Shown: in pieces, positions 18,825 to 27,952 of the stretch | Layout: each line of letters starts with the position of its first letter | How positions within the stretch are numbered: position 1 is the first letter of the stretch | DNA from: Micromonospora yasonensis | GTDB taxonomy: Bacteria > Actinomycetota > Actinomycetes > Mycobacteriales > Micromonosporaceae | Assembly (NCBI RefSeq): GCF_026013475.1 | Contig: NZ_JAPDPH010000006.1 | Location: 22,771 to 86,770, forward strand | Length of the DNA stretch: 64,000 nucleotides | Direction: 5' to 3' | Position numbers and translations under genes: made by a program | The notes under the pieces: generated by a model | What the model was told of the DNA's origin: nothing | The model's input: the letters and a program-made list of their open reading frames with translations, nothing else | The model's database searches: none

Positions 18825-18964
18825 GCAGCCGCCGATTCACCGTCACCCACCGGACGCCCCAGCCGCACAGAGATCGGATCCTCTCAATCTCACCTGAGCA
18901 GACACACCGCTGGTCTTCGCGGCAGATCGACGCATTTACCTACCCGATCGCCAGGGATTTCGGC

Positions 18965-19135
18965 ATGAACAGCTTCGGATCACCATCGATACCACCGAAT
19001 CAGTTGATGTTCAGCGATCCCGCACCAGCACGGCGGCTGACGCGGCTCGAGAATGAGGCCGGCAGCGGCCTGCCGTTCGTCACCCTCACCACTCGGCTCC
19101 GCATCGTCGGCGCAACCATCGAAGAGGCCGGCTAA
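18965..19135 (+). CDS. Small protein upstream of DUF5317 gene
   Basis: 56 aa (MNSFGSPSIPPNQLMF to ...IVGATIEEAG). Its TAA is 3 bp before the ATG of the DUF5317 gene, suggesting translational coupling. No signal peptide, membrane segment or known domain. The case rests on coding bias and spacing. Confidence 0.45.
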   Translation: MNSFGSPSIPPNQLMFSDPAPARRLTRLENEAGSGLPFVTLTTRLRIVGATIEEAG

Positions 19136-19138
19136 CCG

Positions 19139-19764
19139 ATGTCCTTCCTTCTTGTCAGCCCCGTCCTCGTCGGTCTGGCCGCCGGATACCTCACCGGCGG
19201 CCGGCCACGCCGGCTGGCCCACCAGCGTTTGCGGGGCCTCTGGCTGTTGTACGCAGCCGCGGTCGGACAACTGCTGAGCCACGTACCGCCGGGCTCCCGA
19301 CTGCTCAGCGACCCCGCCCAGCGATGGCTGACCGCCCTGGTGTTCGCCACCGTCGGCGTCGCGTTGCTGATCAACCTCCCCCACCTGCCCGGGCCGGCCC
19401 GCGCCGGCGTCGGTATCGCCCTCGCCGGCGCCGCGTTGACGCGGCAACGATCCTGCCGAACGGACACATGCCGGTAGCAGCGGCCGCACTACGCGACATC
19501 GGCGCCGCCCCTACCAGCACCACATTGGATCCCCACCATTCGGTCGGCACCGCAACGACTCGACTCGCCATACTCGGCGACATCCTGCCCGTGCCGTGGC
19601 TGAACGTGGTCATCAGCGTCGGCGACATCGTTCTCATGTCGGGTATCGCCCTGCTCGTCGCGGCCCTCATGCACCGGGCCATCCCGGACCACCCTCAACT
19701 GACGGCCGCCGAGAGGGACGGCCTCTGCAATCGCAACGCCGCAGTTCGATGCGTACGCCGTTGA
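19139..19764 (+). pseudogene. DUF5317 membrane protein, frameshifted
   Basis: The first frame (19139-19477) gives MSFLLVSPVLVGLAAGYLTGG to LAGAALT and then loses sense. The next frame continues the family from AATILPNGHMPVAAAALRDIG through RLAILGDILPVPWLNVVISVGD to a TGA at 19764. Restoring one A in TTGACG near 19438 (to TTGAACG) rejoins them. DUF5317 proteins are about 180-aa four-helix membrane proteins of unknown role. Either a recent pseudogene or a one-base sequencing error. Confidence 0.8.
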
Positions 19765-19897
19765 ATGCCCGCCCGAGCGCAGCCACGGCGTGCCCGAAAA
19801 CCACCTGGCGGTGCACGGCATTCGCAGTCACCGTCCGTGATGCGTGCTCAGTGGCAACCCGGATGCCGCGTAGCCTGAGGTTCGTTAGCTTGCCCCC

Positions 19898-20308
19898 ATG
19901 ACGACCACGTCGAACGAAGAACTGATCCAGGCGGCGCGGGCCGTGCTCAATCCTCACGTTGTGGGTGATCGTCTCTTCGGGGACGTGGGAGCGGCGTTGG
20001 TCACCAGCAACGGCAACCGGTACACGGGAGTCTGCATCGATACCGGTTCGGGTACGGGCTTCTGCGCGGAACACAGCGCCATCGCCGCCATGGTCACCGC
20101 CGGCGAGTACCAGATCGCGAGAATCGTGGCCGTCTGGCGAGATGACGAAGGTGCTCTGTACGTACTGCCGCCGTGTGGGCGCTGCCGCGAGTTCATCCGC
20201 CAGATCGACCACGGCAACATCAACACAGAAGTGATCCTCGGCCGAAACAGGTCGGCCACACTGAGGGAACTGCTGCCCGTCAACGAGTGGCCTGACCCCC
20301 TCGACTGA
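19898..20308 (+). CDS. Cytidine / blasticidin-S-type deaminase
   Basis: 136 aa. The zinc site is complete: CAEHS with Cys56 and catalytic Glu58, then PPCGRC with Cys93 and Cys96. The Cys-x-Glu arrangement and the C-terminal LRELLP are typical of the cytidine deaminase superfamily, including blasticidin-S deaminases. Hydrolytic deamination of a cytosine nucleoside in the cytoplasm is likely. Choosing between salvage enzyme and resistance enzyme is not possible from sequence. Single gene. Confidence 0.85.
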   Translation: MTTTSNEELIQAARAVLNPHVVGDRLFGDVGAALVTSNGNRYTGVCIDTGSGTGFCAEHSAIAAMVTAGEYQIARIVAVWRDDEGALYVLPPCGRCREFIRQIDHGNINTEVILGRNRSATLRELLPVNEWPDPLD

Positions 20309-20592
20309 CAAGCAATGGCCTTGCTGTTAATACGGCAGCCCGGGTTCGTCATGTAGCTGGCCCGGCGATGAGTTCCGGCGACTTCGCGCTGGCCGGCGTG
20401 TCTGCGGGCATGGAGACGGCCGCCGGTTGATCATGCACTATCTGTGGGGATAAGTGAAGATCGAGCACCGTCAAGACGTCACTCGACGTGTAGCCCCTGC
20501 CCCCGAAACCTCCGAGGCTCGGGTAGGGCCTCGGTGGCGCCTACGGGATCACTCCGCCAGCGCCACCGAGGACTGGGCCGAGGCGGCAGCTA
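20309..20592. other. Intergenic region, no convincing gene
   Basis: It contains an 11-bp inverted repeat (20530-20540 / 20560-20570) with a 19-nt loop that may end deaminase transcription. One 20-codon open frame at 20368 is too short to support. Confidence 0.4.
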
Positions 20593-20626
20593 TTGACGCT
20601 CGCGTCCGCTGCGTACCATCTGGTAC
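20593..20626 (+). promoter_or_regulatory. Promoter and TetR-type operator of the SRPBCC-tetR pair
   Basis: TTGACG at 20593-20598 precedes a perfect palindrome GTACCA-TC-TGGTAC (20613-20626) that ends exactly at the ATG. A -10-like TACCAT lies inside the palindrome, so a bound repressor would block the promoter and a leaderless start. The TetR gene downstream is the obvious candidate binder. Confidence 0.5.
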
Positions 20627-21130
20627 ATGGACTATGCGGAGACGATCACCACCACGGCAGGGACCGGGCCCACCTGGGCGGCACTGGCGAACGTGACGAG
20701 CTATCCCCGGTGGACGACGTCTATGTCGAATGTCGAGCCGCTCGACGGGCCGTCCCTGGACGTGGGCAACCGGTTCCGCATCCGCCAGCCCGGCCTGCCG
20801 ACGACGGTGTGGCGGGTCTGCGAGCTGCGACCGGGTGCGTCGTTCGCCTGGGACGCGCACGCGCCCGGGGTGCACACCGTCGCCTACCACCGGGTGGACG
20901 GCCAGTCCGACGGGACGACCCGGATCAGCATCGGCATCCGGCAGACCGGCGCCCTCGCCTGGCTGGTCGCGCTGCTGACCGCGGCGCGGACGCGACGGTA
21001 CCTGCGAATGGAGGCGGCCGGACTCAGGGCGGCCGCCGAGGCGGGTGCCGCGCCGTCGCCGTCCCCGGCCGGCGAGGCGGGTGCCGTGACGGCGATGGAC
21101 GACGGAGCGGCCTCCACCGATGGCAGGTGA
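20627..21130 (+). CDS. SRPBCC (polyketide cyclase/START-like) protein
   Basis: 167 aa with a helix-grip pattern: WAALANVTSYPRWTTSMSNV, GNRFRIRQPGLP, then VWRVCELRPGASFAWD and a long C-terminal helix (LLTAARTRRYLRMEAAGLRA). Binds a small hydrophobic ligand in related proteins; ligand unknown here. The last 11 bp overlap the tetR start, so the two are coupled. Probably repressed by the TetR protein through the palindrome at its start. Confidence 0.78.
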   Translation: MDYAETITTTAGTGPTWAALANVTSYPRWTTSMSNVEPLDGPSLDVGNRFRIRQPGLPTTVWRVCELRPGASFAWDAHAPGVHTVAYHRVDGQSDGTTRISIGIRQTGALAWLVALLTAARTRRYLRMEAAGLRAAAEAGAAPSPSPAGEAGAVTAMDDGAASTDGR

Positions 21131-21794
21131 CGCCCGGGAGGCACTGCTCGACCGGTGCGTCAGCTTCCTGAAGGAGGGCGGGTTCAGCCAGCTCAGCCTC
21201 CGCGAGATAGCCTCCGGTACGGGCACCAGCCACCGCATGCTGATCTATCACTTCGGCAGCCGGGAGGGCCTGCTCACGGAGGTCGTCCGGCGGGTCGAGG
21301 CCGAGCAGCGCGCCGCGCTCGCGGCCCTCGCCACGGAGCTCGATGATCCGGTCGAGGTGAGCCGCCGGTTCTGGCGGCACCTGGCCGACCCGGCCCTGGC
21401 GCCGGCGGAACGGCTGTTCTTCGAGATCTACGCGCACGCGCTGTTCGACCGATCCTGGACCAAGTCCTTCCGCGCCTCGGTCATCGCCGCCTGGGCGGGC
21501 CCTGTCGAGGAGCTGTTCGCTCAGCTCGGCTGGGATCGCCCGGAGGCCCGCCGGCGGGCCCGGTTGAGCCTCGCCGCGACCCGTGGCCTGCTGCTGGACC
21601 TGCTGATCACCGGCGACCGGGACGTCCTGGACGCCGCCGCCGACCTGTTCGCGCAGCTCGTCACGGCACCGCCACCGGCAGGGGCGTGTGCTGCTGGAGG
21701 CGTCTCGATATCGCCATGCGCGGCGGAGCGGTCACCCGTCCGAGCCAGGGGGGTGCGGACGGACGTCGTCGAGGTGCTGGAAGCGCGCATCTGA
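21120..21794 (+). CDS. TetR-family transcriptional regulator
   Basis: 224 aa. The N-terminal HTH (LREIASGTGTSHRMLIYHFG) and following helix are typical TetR. The ligand domain is ordinary to about residue 180 (LLLDLLITGDRDVLDAAADL). The last 40 residues (PPPAGACAAGG onward) are compositionally unlike the family and could be an altered reading frame. The start ATG overlaps the SRPBCC gene. Likely autoregulator of this pair. Confidence 0.85.
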   Translation: MAGDAREALLDRCVSFLKEGGFSQLSLREIASGTGTSHRMLIYHFGSREGLLTEVVRRVEAEQRAALAALATELDDPVEVSRRFWRHLADPALAPAERLFFEIYAHALFDRSWTKSFRASVIAAWAGPVEELFAQLGWDRPEARRRARLSLAATRGLLLDLLITGDRDVLDAAADLFAQLVTAPPPAGACAAGGVSISPCAAERSPVRARGVRTDVVEVLEARI

Positions 21795-21902
21795 CCTGCC
21801 CTCGGATCGCCGGATGCGGGCACCGCAAGGACCGACGTGCCTCCGCGCGCTGGCCCGGCCCTGCTCTGCCAATCCGAGAGCTCATATAGTCACGGGGTGA
21901 AC

Positions 21903-22505
21903 ATGGAGCAGGTCCGGCAGGCGTACGCGTCCGTCGCGGAGCTCTACATCGGGCTGTTCGGTACAAGCCAGCAGGTGCACGCCGACGACCTCGCCTTTAT
22001 CGGGCGGCATCTGGCGGGCCGACCTGGCACGGTGCTCGATCTGGGCTGCGGTCCTGGCCATATCACCGATTACCTTCGCTCGCTGGGCGTCAACGCAACG
22101 GGAATCGACATGGTCCCCGAGTTCATCGCCCATGCGCAGGCAGCCCACCCGAGCGGTAGCTACCAGCTCGGGTCGATGGAAAATCTCGCCGTCGCCAACC
22201 ACTCCATCACCGGCATCCTGGCCTGGGGCTCGTTGATCCATCTGCCGCCGCAAGATCTCGACGGCGTGCTCGCTGAGTTCCGGCGAGTCATGGCCCCGGC
22301 CGGGACGTTGGTGCTTGGTGTCTTCGTGGGTGACGAGGTCGCCGCCTTCGACCACAAGGTCGTGACCGCCTATCGCTGGCCCGTTGACGAGTTCTCCGAG
22401 CGGCTGAGGCGAGCCGGCTTCACGGAAGTCGAGCGTCTGCAGCGGCCCAGCGACGGCACCAATCGGCCACACGCCGCCATCGCGGCAATCGCGACAGACG
22501 GGTGA
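21903..22505 (+). CDS. Class I SAM-dependent methyltransferase
   Basis: 200 aa. The SAM-binding motif VLDLGCGPGHITDYL is followed by GIDMVPEFI (acidic ribose ligand), SMENL, and a LAWGSLIHLPP motif. It belongs to the small UbiE/methyltransferase-11 type. Substrate unknown. The ATG at 21903 is preferred; a GTG six bases upstream in frame would also work. No operon partner. Confidence 0.85.
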   Translation: MEQVRQAYASVAELYIGLFGTSQQVHADDLAFIGRHLAGRPGTVLDLGCGPGHITDYLRSLGVNATGIDMVPEFIAHAQAAHPSGSYQLGSMENLAVANHSITGILAWGSLIHLPPQDLDGVLAEFRRVMAPAGTLVLGVFVGDEVAAFDHKVVTAYRWPVDEFSERLRRAGFTEVERLQRPSDGTNRPHAAIAAIATDG

Positions 22506-22646
22506 GCTGAGCCGGCGAGCCTCCCTGCACTCACATCGCCACCTGCATACAGCGGCGCGGCTGGGCCGTCGAGCCGGACGCACCCGCCCTCACTGCGCCG
22601 TCTGATCAGCGGAAGACGAGCGCCGGGACGGGAACCCCGGATACGA

Positions 22647-22674
22647 CGGCCCGGGGGCGGCCTGCCCCGGGCCG
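22647..22674 (+). terminator. Hairpin after the methyltransferase
   Basis: A 10-bp inverted repeat (22647-22656 / 22665-22674, 8-nt loop) in the 304-bp gap between convergent genes. Confidence 0.5.
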
Positions 22675-22762
22675 CCGCCGCTTCGCCGATGCCCGGCCGG
22701 CATCCTCGCGGCGACCGGATCTGGTGATCGGCGCAGGGCCTACGCCGGACCTGTTCCGGCGC

Positions 22763-22801
22763 CCGGGGTGCGCCGCCACCAATCGCGGCGGCGCACCCCG
22801 G
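22763..22801 (-). terminator. Terminator of the PfkB operon
   Basis: A perfect 15-bp stem (22763-22777 / 22787-22801) with a 9-nt loop, 8 bp past the kinase stop. The rest of the 22506-22809 gap shows nothing else. Confidence 0.8.
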
Positions 22802-22809
22802 CAGGGCGG

Positions 22810-23748
22810 TCATTGAGTTGCGCACATCGCGAGCAGCTCGTCGACCTCCCCGACGGTGGGGGCGGTCGCGGGCCCGTGGCGCGTGACGGCCAGCGCCGCG
22901 GCGGCGTTGGCGCGCCGAACGGCCTGGACCGGGTCGAGACCGCCCACGAGGGCCGCGATGAAGGCGCCCACGTGGGCGTCCCCGGCGCCGTTGGTGTCCA
23001 CGGCGGTCACCGGGAAGGCTGGCACCCGCACCGACCGGTTGTTCGTGGCGAGGACGGCGCCCTGCGGCCCGGTGCGGACCACCACGCCGGCGCGCCCGGT
23101 GCGCGTCGCCAGGGACGCCGCGGCCGTTTCCGGATCGGCGTGATCGGTGAGTATCCGCGCCTCCCGTTCGTTGCAACTCCACCAGTCGGCACGTTTCCAC
23201 GCGGATTCGAGGACGGGCCGGGGTATCTCGGCGACCAGCGGACCGGGGTCGACGACGACGGTGACCTCCGGGGCGAGCGTCGGCAGCCAGGCCGCCAGGG
23301 CCTGGCCGTTGGTCGGGTAGGCCAGGCTGTAACCGGAGATGTACACGACGTCGCCGGGGCGCAGGTCGATCCGGGCCAGGTCCGCCGATCCGAGGCGCGC
23401 CTCCGCGCCGACGCTGGTGGCGAACGTGCGCTCTCCGGTCGGGTCGATCAGCGCGACGCTGAACCCGGTGTCGACGTCCCGTAGCGCCGGCTGCACGAGT
23501 TCGACGCCGGCCTGGGTCAGCTGCTCGCGGGCGAGGTCGGCGAAAGGTCCGCTGCCGTGCACCCCCGCGTACGCCACGGGAAGGCCCTGGCGTGCGGCGC
23601 TCACCATGACGTTGAGCCCGCCCCCGGCGGTGATCCGGCTGCCGGAGGCGAGCACGTCCCCGCCGGACTCGGGCAGCCGTGGCAGGTACATCACCACGTC
23701 GATGACGACGTTGCCGGTGTGCACCAGCCGGGCCGGCCGCGCGGTCAC
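22810..23748 (-). CDS. PfkB-family (ribokinase-like) sugar/nucleoside kinase
   Basis: 312 aa. Signature 1 near residue 40 (AGGGLNVMVSAARQG) and signature 2 (VDTNGAGDAHVGAFIAAL, about 253-270) with catalytic Asp in GAGD. An ADWWSCNEREA segment fits nucleoside or sugar kinases of this fold. The GTG start overlaps the permease stop (GTGA). Fourth gene of the GntR / ADP-ribosylglycohydrolase / NCS1 operon, so the substrate is probably ribose or a nucleoside released or imported by its partners. Confidence 0.88.
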   Translation of the reverse strand: MTARPARLVHTGNVVIDVVMYLPRLPESGGDVLASGSRITAGGGLNVMVSAARQGLPVAYAGVHGSGPFADLAREQLTQAGVELVQPALRDVDTGFSVALIDPTGERTFATSVGAEARLGSADLARIDLRPGDVVYISGYSLAYPTNGQALAAWLPTLAPEVTVVVDPGPLVAEIPRPVLESAWKRADWWSCNEREARILTDHADPETAAASLATRTGRAGVVVRTGPQGAVLATNNRSVRVPAFPVTAVDTNGAGDAHVGAFIAALVGGLDPVQAVRRANAAAALAVTRHGPATAPTVGEVDELLAMCATQ

Positions 23749-25268
23749 GGCCGTGCCTCCGCGACGGTCCGGCCGCCGGCCGGCGTCTTCCCCTCGGGCC
23801 GGGCGCGTCCTGGGTCGTCGCCGCGCCGGCCGCCTACTGCGGCGAGCAGCAGGTACAGGGCACCAGCGACGACGAAGGCCGCGATCCAACCGAGGCCGTT
23901 CGTGCCGAGCCAGGAGTTCGCGAGCGGGCCGCTGAACCAGACGTCGTCCGCCGAGGTCGAGGCCGTGGTGAAGAGCAGACCGAAGACGGTGCCGGCCAGC
24001 CACGGCAGCACGGCTGCCCAGCGGATTCCGCCCTGGTACCAGTAGACGCTGGTACGGGTGGTGTCCATCAGTCCACGCGGGTCGTACTCGCGACGGAAGA
24101 GCATGTCGGCCAGGAAGACCGCGACCCACGCGGTGATCGGTACGGCGAGCAGCGAGATGAAGGTGATGAACGGTCCGTAGAAGTTTCCGGCGATCAGCAT
24201 GAAGTAGATTCCACCGGCCAGCGTGAGCACGATGTCCAGGCCCACGGCCACCACCCGGCGGGTCCTGATACCGAGGGTGATCATAGTCAGGCCGGCGGAG
24301 TAGACCGAGAGGTTGTTGGACAGCAGCAGTCCGCCGAACGCGGTGAGCAGGTACGGCACCGCCATCCAGGACGGAAGCATCACCTGGATCGCCGAGACGG
24401 GGTCGCTGGCGGAGGCCAGGTGGCCATCGCCGGCCGAGAGCAGGCCACCCAACCCGATGAGCAGGAACAGCGGGATTCCGGCGCCGGTCGAGGCTGCCGC
24501 GACGATCCGTCCGCCCGGTACGTCGCGGTGCTGGTAGCGGGCCATGTCGGCACCGGCGTTCGCCCACCCGATCCCGGTGCCGGCGGCGATCACGCCGATC
24601 CCGGCGATGACGACGCTCAGCGGTGCGGCCGGGGCGTCGAGCACGGCCTGCCAATCCACCCGCGTGATCAGGAACGCGGCGACCAGGATGTTCAACGCGC
24701 CGAAGACGTAGGTCGCCCACTGCTGGATCCAGACCAGCGTGGCGTGCCCCAGGCCCGAGACGACCAGGGTGGCCGCCACGAAGGCAAGCAGGCAGATCAC
24801 CGTCAGCACCGGGTTCGCCGTGAGCCCGAACGCAATGTTCAGCAGCGCCAGCAGCGCATACGCGGCGGTGGTCGTGTTGACCGTCTCCCAGCCGACCCGG
24901 GACAGCCACGAGACCACCGTCGGCCCGTGGTTGCCGCGGGGTCCGAAGACCGCGCGGGACAGCGTCATGCTGGGTGCGCCGCCCCGCTTCCCGGCCACGC
25001 TAATCAGGCCGACAAGGGCGAAGGAGCCGAAGGAGCCGATCGCGGCGACCAGCAGCGCCTGCCAGATGTTCATGCCGCGCAGCGCGACCAGGGTGGCACC
25101 GAGCGGCAGTCCCAGGATGGAGATGTTGGCCGCGAACCAGACCCAGAAGAGCTGGCCCGGTCGGCCCGTACGCTCGGCGGGGGGCACGGGTTCGATGCCT
25201 CTGGTCTCGATGGCACCGACCCGGTTGGCGTCGGCCGGGATCGTGCCGGCCGGTTTGGTCGTGGACAT
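23745..25268 (-). CDS. NCS1-family nucleobase/nucleoside permease
   Basis: 507 aa with about 12 hydrophobic segments. NCS1 features: FWVWFAANISILGLPLGA near the N-terminus, SRAVFGPRGN, GWETVNTTTAAYAL, ADMARYQ in the middle and a YWYQGGIRW segment near residue 430. Relatives are CodB-type cytosine and purine symporters. Translationally coupled to the PfkB gene. The substrate is presumably an N-glycosidic compound, by context. Confidence 0.88.
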   Translation of the reverse strand: MSTTKPAGTIPADANRVGAIETRGIEPVPPAERTGRPGQLFWVWFAANISILGLPLGATLVALRGMNIWQALLVAAIGSFGSFALVGLISVAGKRGGAPSMTLSRAVFGPRGNHGPTVVSWLSRVGWETVNTTTAAYALLALLNIAFGLTANPVLTVICLLAFVAATLVVSGLGHATLVWIQQWATYVFGALNILVAAFLITRVDWQAVLDAPAAPLSVVIAGIGVIAAGTGIGWANAGADMARYQHRDVPGGRIVAAASTGAGIPLFLLIGLGGLLSAGDGHLASASDPVSAIQVMLPSWMAVPYLLTAFGGLLLSNNLSVYSAGLTMITLGIRTRRVVAVGLDIVLTLAGGIYFMLIAGNFYGPFITFISLLAVPITAWVAVFLADMLFRREYDPRGLMDTTRTSVYWYQGGIRWAAVLPWLAGTVFGLLFTTASTSADDVWFSGPLANSWLGTNGLGWIAAFVVAGALYLLLAAVGGRRGDDPGRARPEGKTPAGGRTVAEARP

Positions 25269-25298
25269 CGTCGTCCTGCCTTTCCCTGCGTACCGGCG

Positions 25299-26324
25299 TC
25301 AGCGGGGCTGACGGAGGGCGAGCAGGCGTGTCGCCATTTCTGGCAGTAGGAGGTGGTTGGTTTTCTCGATCGTTTGGAGCGCGGTGTCCGGGAATGCTTC
25401 GGCACCGTGGCCGGCGCCGGCGATGGCGCCGACCATGGCGGCGATCGTGTCGGTGTCGCCGCCGAGCCCCGCGGCCAGCAGGCAGGCCTGCCATGGGTCG
25501 TCGGGGTGCACGGCGAGGACCGCGAAAGCGGCCGGAACGGACTCCTGGGTTGCCACACTCGTCCCGACGAGGCGGTAGATCAGGTCGGCGGCCGCCTCCG
25601 GCGTCCGACCCGCGACCAGGTCGGTGGCCCAGGCGATCCGGGCCGAGATGTCGGCCGCCGCGACCCAGTTGCCGCGACCCGCGGCGAGTTGCGCCGCCCG
25701 TACGGCGGTCGTGGTCGCGGTCGCGGTGTCCGCGCCGTCCAGGCCGGCGCTGACCGCGGCGGCGACGGCGGCGGCGCCGGCCAGGGCGACGCCGGTGTTG
25801 TGGGTGACCCAGCTGGCCTCGACGACCCGGTCGACGAGCCGATCCAGGTCGGTTGCGGGTACGGCGACTCCGACCGGGGCGATCCGCATCGCCGCCCCGT
25901 TGGTGGTGCCGAACCGGCCGGCTTCCTCGAGCGGGCGGCCGGCGGCCACGGCCGCGACCGCGGCCCTGGTCGACGGGCCGAGGAGGTCCAGCGAGCCGCG
26001 TCGGCGCATGTCGTCCTCCCAGGCGAGCAGTTCCCGGGCGAGGCGATGCCCGTCGATGTGGCCTCGGCCGTCGAGAAGCAGCCGCCCGAGCAGGAGTGCC
26101 TGTTCTGTGTCGTCGGTCACCGTGCCGGCGGGCATTCCGGGCGCGATCGGCTGGTCCGCGGGCCCCGGCTCGAAGCCAGCCATCCGGCCGTAGCGGGCGA
26201 CGATCTGTTCTCGCGGCATGGACTGGGTCGGCATGCCGAGTGCGTCTCCGACGGCGAGCCCGGTGAGGGCCGCGACGGCCCGCGATTCGATCGTCGCGGG
26301 CCGGGCCGGGGTCGGCGCGCTCAT
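25299..26324 (-). CDS. ADP-ribosylglycohydrolase family protein
   Basis: 341 aa. The metal-binding motifs of the family are present: GLAVGDALGMPTQ (about 22-34), TVTDDTEQ (69-75) and GLGGDTDTIAAMVGAIAGA near residue 295. These Mg-dependent enzymes cleave N- or O-glycosidic bonds of ADP-ribose. In a permease/PfkB operon the substrate may be a free riboside rather than a modified protein. Its start overlaps the stop of the GntR gene (ATGA); 30 bp separate it from the permease. Confidence 0.87.
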   Translation of the reverse strand: MSAPTPARPATIESRAVAALTGLAVGDALGMPTQSMPREQIVARYGRMAGFEPGPADQPIAPGMPAGTVTDDTEQALLLGRLLLDGRGHIDGHRLARELLAWEDDMRRRGSLDLLGPSTRAAVAAVAAGRPLEEAGRFGTTNGAAMRIAPVGVAVPATDLDRLVDRVVEASWVTHNTGVALAGAAAVAAAVSAGLDGADTATATTTAVRAAQLAAGRGNWVAAADISARIAWATDLVAGRTPEAAADLIYRLVGTSVATQESVPAAFAVLAVHPDDPWQACLLAAGLGGDTDTIAAMVGAIAGAGHGAEAFPDTALQTIEKTNHLLLPEMATRLLALRQPR

Positions 26325-27040
26325 TCCGACGCCTCCCCGAAGCGCAGGTGCAGCCGGAACCGATCGGGGTCCAGCAGGCTCTCCACGTGCTCGACGAACT
26401 CACCGCGCGCGTCCCGGCTCAGCCGGCGGGTGTGCAGGAAGAGCTTGCCGGCGGCGCAGCCGAGCAACTGTGCGTCTGCCTGCGTAACCTGGGCCAGCTC
26501 CACCCACTCCTCGCCCTGTGTCGGAACGAGGCCGGCCGAGCGCAGCGCCGTGTAGAGGGATCCGGTGAGACCGCGCTCGGGCAGCTCGCGCAACGGGCCG
26601 ACGGCCGGGATCCGGCTCCGCTCGATCGAGATCGCTGGGCCTCCGTCGAGCGACCGGAGCCGGTCGACCGCGACGCATTCGGCGGCCGGCAGGTCGAACC
26701 GCTCCGCCAGCTCGGGTTCGTGGACCAGCTCGAGGCGCAGGACGCGTACGGTTGTCGAGACGCCCTGCTCCGCCAGGGCCCGGGACCAGCCCAGCCGGTC
26801 GTCGATTGCCCGGCCGTCGAACGTGACGAACGAGCCCTTGCCGGAGCGGGTTTCGATCAGCCCGCGCCGGCTGAGTTCGGTGAGGGCCTGGCGGACAGTG
26901 TTCCGGCTCACATCGAACCGGGTCGCGAGCGTGTGCTCGCCGGGCAACTGGGTGCCGTGGGCGAGCCGGCCTCCTCGGATCTCCCGGGCGAGTTGCTCGG
27001 CGACCCGCTCGTGTTTGAGCTTGAGCACCTGTCCAAACAT
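26321..27040 (-). CDS. GntR-family (HutC/UTRA) transcriptional regulator
   Basis: 239 aa. The N-terminal winged helix contains LPGEHTLATRFDVSRNTVRQ and LSRRGLIETRSGKGSFV. The C-terminal UTRA ligand domain includes SIERSRIPA and a VELAQVTQADAQLLGC run. First gene of the four-gene operon and probably its local repressor with a nucleoside or sugar effector. The ATG at 27040 sits directly at the predicted start of transcription. Confidence 0.88.
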   Translation of the reverse strand: MFGQVLKLKHERVAEQLAREIRGGRLAHGTQLPGEHTLATRFDVSRNTVRQALTELSRRGLIETRSGKGSFVTFDGRAIDDRLGWSRALAEQGVSTTVRVLRLELVHEPELAERFDLPAAECVAVDRLRSLDGGPAISIERSRIPAVGPLRELPERGLTGSLYTALRSAGLVPTQGEEWVELAQVTQADAQLLGCAAGKLFLHTRRLSRDARGEFVEHVESLLDPDRFRLHLRFGEASE

Positions 27041-27047
27041 GTTCAGA

Positions 27048-27076
27048 ACGCTACCTCTGACCTGCGCGTTCGACAA
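27048..27076 (-). promoter_or_regulatory. Putative promoter of the GntR operon
   Basis: Minus-strand TTGTCG (27071-27076) and TAGCGT (27048-27053) are separated by exactly 17 bp. Transcription would begin at about the ATG, giving a leaderless mRNA. Confidence 0.45.
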
Positions 27077-27377
27077 CAAACAAGATCGCTTTCGCCGGTA
27101 CGACGTCGACCTGCCCGATACACACCAGCCGGTCACCGCGGCGACCGACGCCGTTGCATTGGCGGACCGTGGGGCGCGTTGAACCCGTGTCGGGGTCGAC
27201 GTCAGATAGCTCCCCGCCGATCACGACGAAACGCTGGTCGGCGAGGCTCGACGGCGTGAAACGCGGCACGGAGACCGGTCGACCATGCCCTGCCACCTGG
27301 GCAGACGTGTCGTCGTTGGTCGCTCACGGTCGGCCTCCGACGGCTTGCTGACGGCCTGGACGTGTCCTGGTCATCGA
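27077..27377. other. Intergenic region without a supportable gene
   Basis: Short open frames exist on both strands, but none has a ribosome site, conserved motif or consistent codon bias. I see no inverted repeat. Confidence 0.5.
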
Positions 27378-27926
27378 TCATCTGCCCGCTCGGCGCTGGG
27401 TTCGATGGCGATGCACGGCGTCGTGGTTGCCGCACCGGGCCGAGCAGTATTCACGACGCCCGTTGCGGCTGGTGTCGAGGAATACCGTCACGCATGTCGA
27501 CCGGGCGCAGACGCCCAGACGCCGCCCTTCCGCCTCAACCGCGAAGATCGCCAGACCGCCGGCCGTGACCGCTCGGACGCGGCCGACGACATCATCGTCC
27601 TCGGGCGTGAAGTGCAGGTGCGGACGCAGCCCGTCGTGGGTGGTCAGGAAAACCCCGGCAGTCCCGTCGCCCAGCAGCGCGTTGATCGCCGCACAGCGCT
27701 CGTCGGTCCCGCGCGCCTCGAACACGCCTCGCAGCCGCACACCCCACACCCGCAGCACCTCCGCCTGCCGGGTCGTGAGCGACGGTCGGCGGATCTCATG
27801 CCTGCAAAGGACCGCCTCGATCTCACCCGCCCCGACTCCGCTCATGCCGGGCCGGCCCTCGACCACGAGGTTGGCGAGATCGGCGGCGAGACGGGCCCCG
27901 GTCATGTTGTCATGGTTGAACTGCAC
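27378..27926 (-). CDS. CGNR zinc-finger / ABATE-domain regulator
   Basis: 182 aa from a GTG at 27926. The N-terminal part matches the ABATE (putative stress sensor) domain. The C-terminus has CARSTCVTVFLDTSRNGRREYC and CGNHDAVHRHR, the zinc finger that names the family. Only 26 bp separate it from the divergent AEC transporter, so it most likely controls that gene and itself. Confidence 0.85.
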   Translation of the reverse strand: MQFNHDNMTGARLAADLANLVVEGRPGMSGVGAGEIEAVLCRHEIRRPSLTTRQAEVLRVWGVRLRGVFEARGTDERCAAINALLGDGTAGVFLTTHDGLRPHLHFTPEDDDVVGRVRAVTAGGLAIFAVEAEGRRLGVCARSTCVTVFLDTSRNGRREYCSARCGNHDAVHRHRTQRRAGR

Positions 27927-27952
27927 TGACCCATTGCAACACAGTCGTTGAC

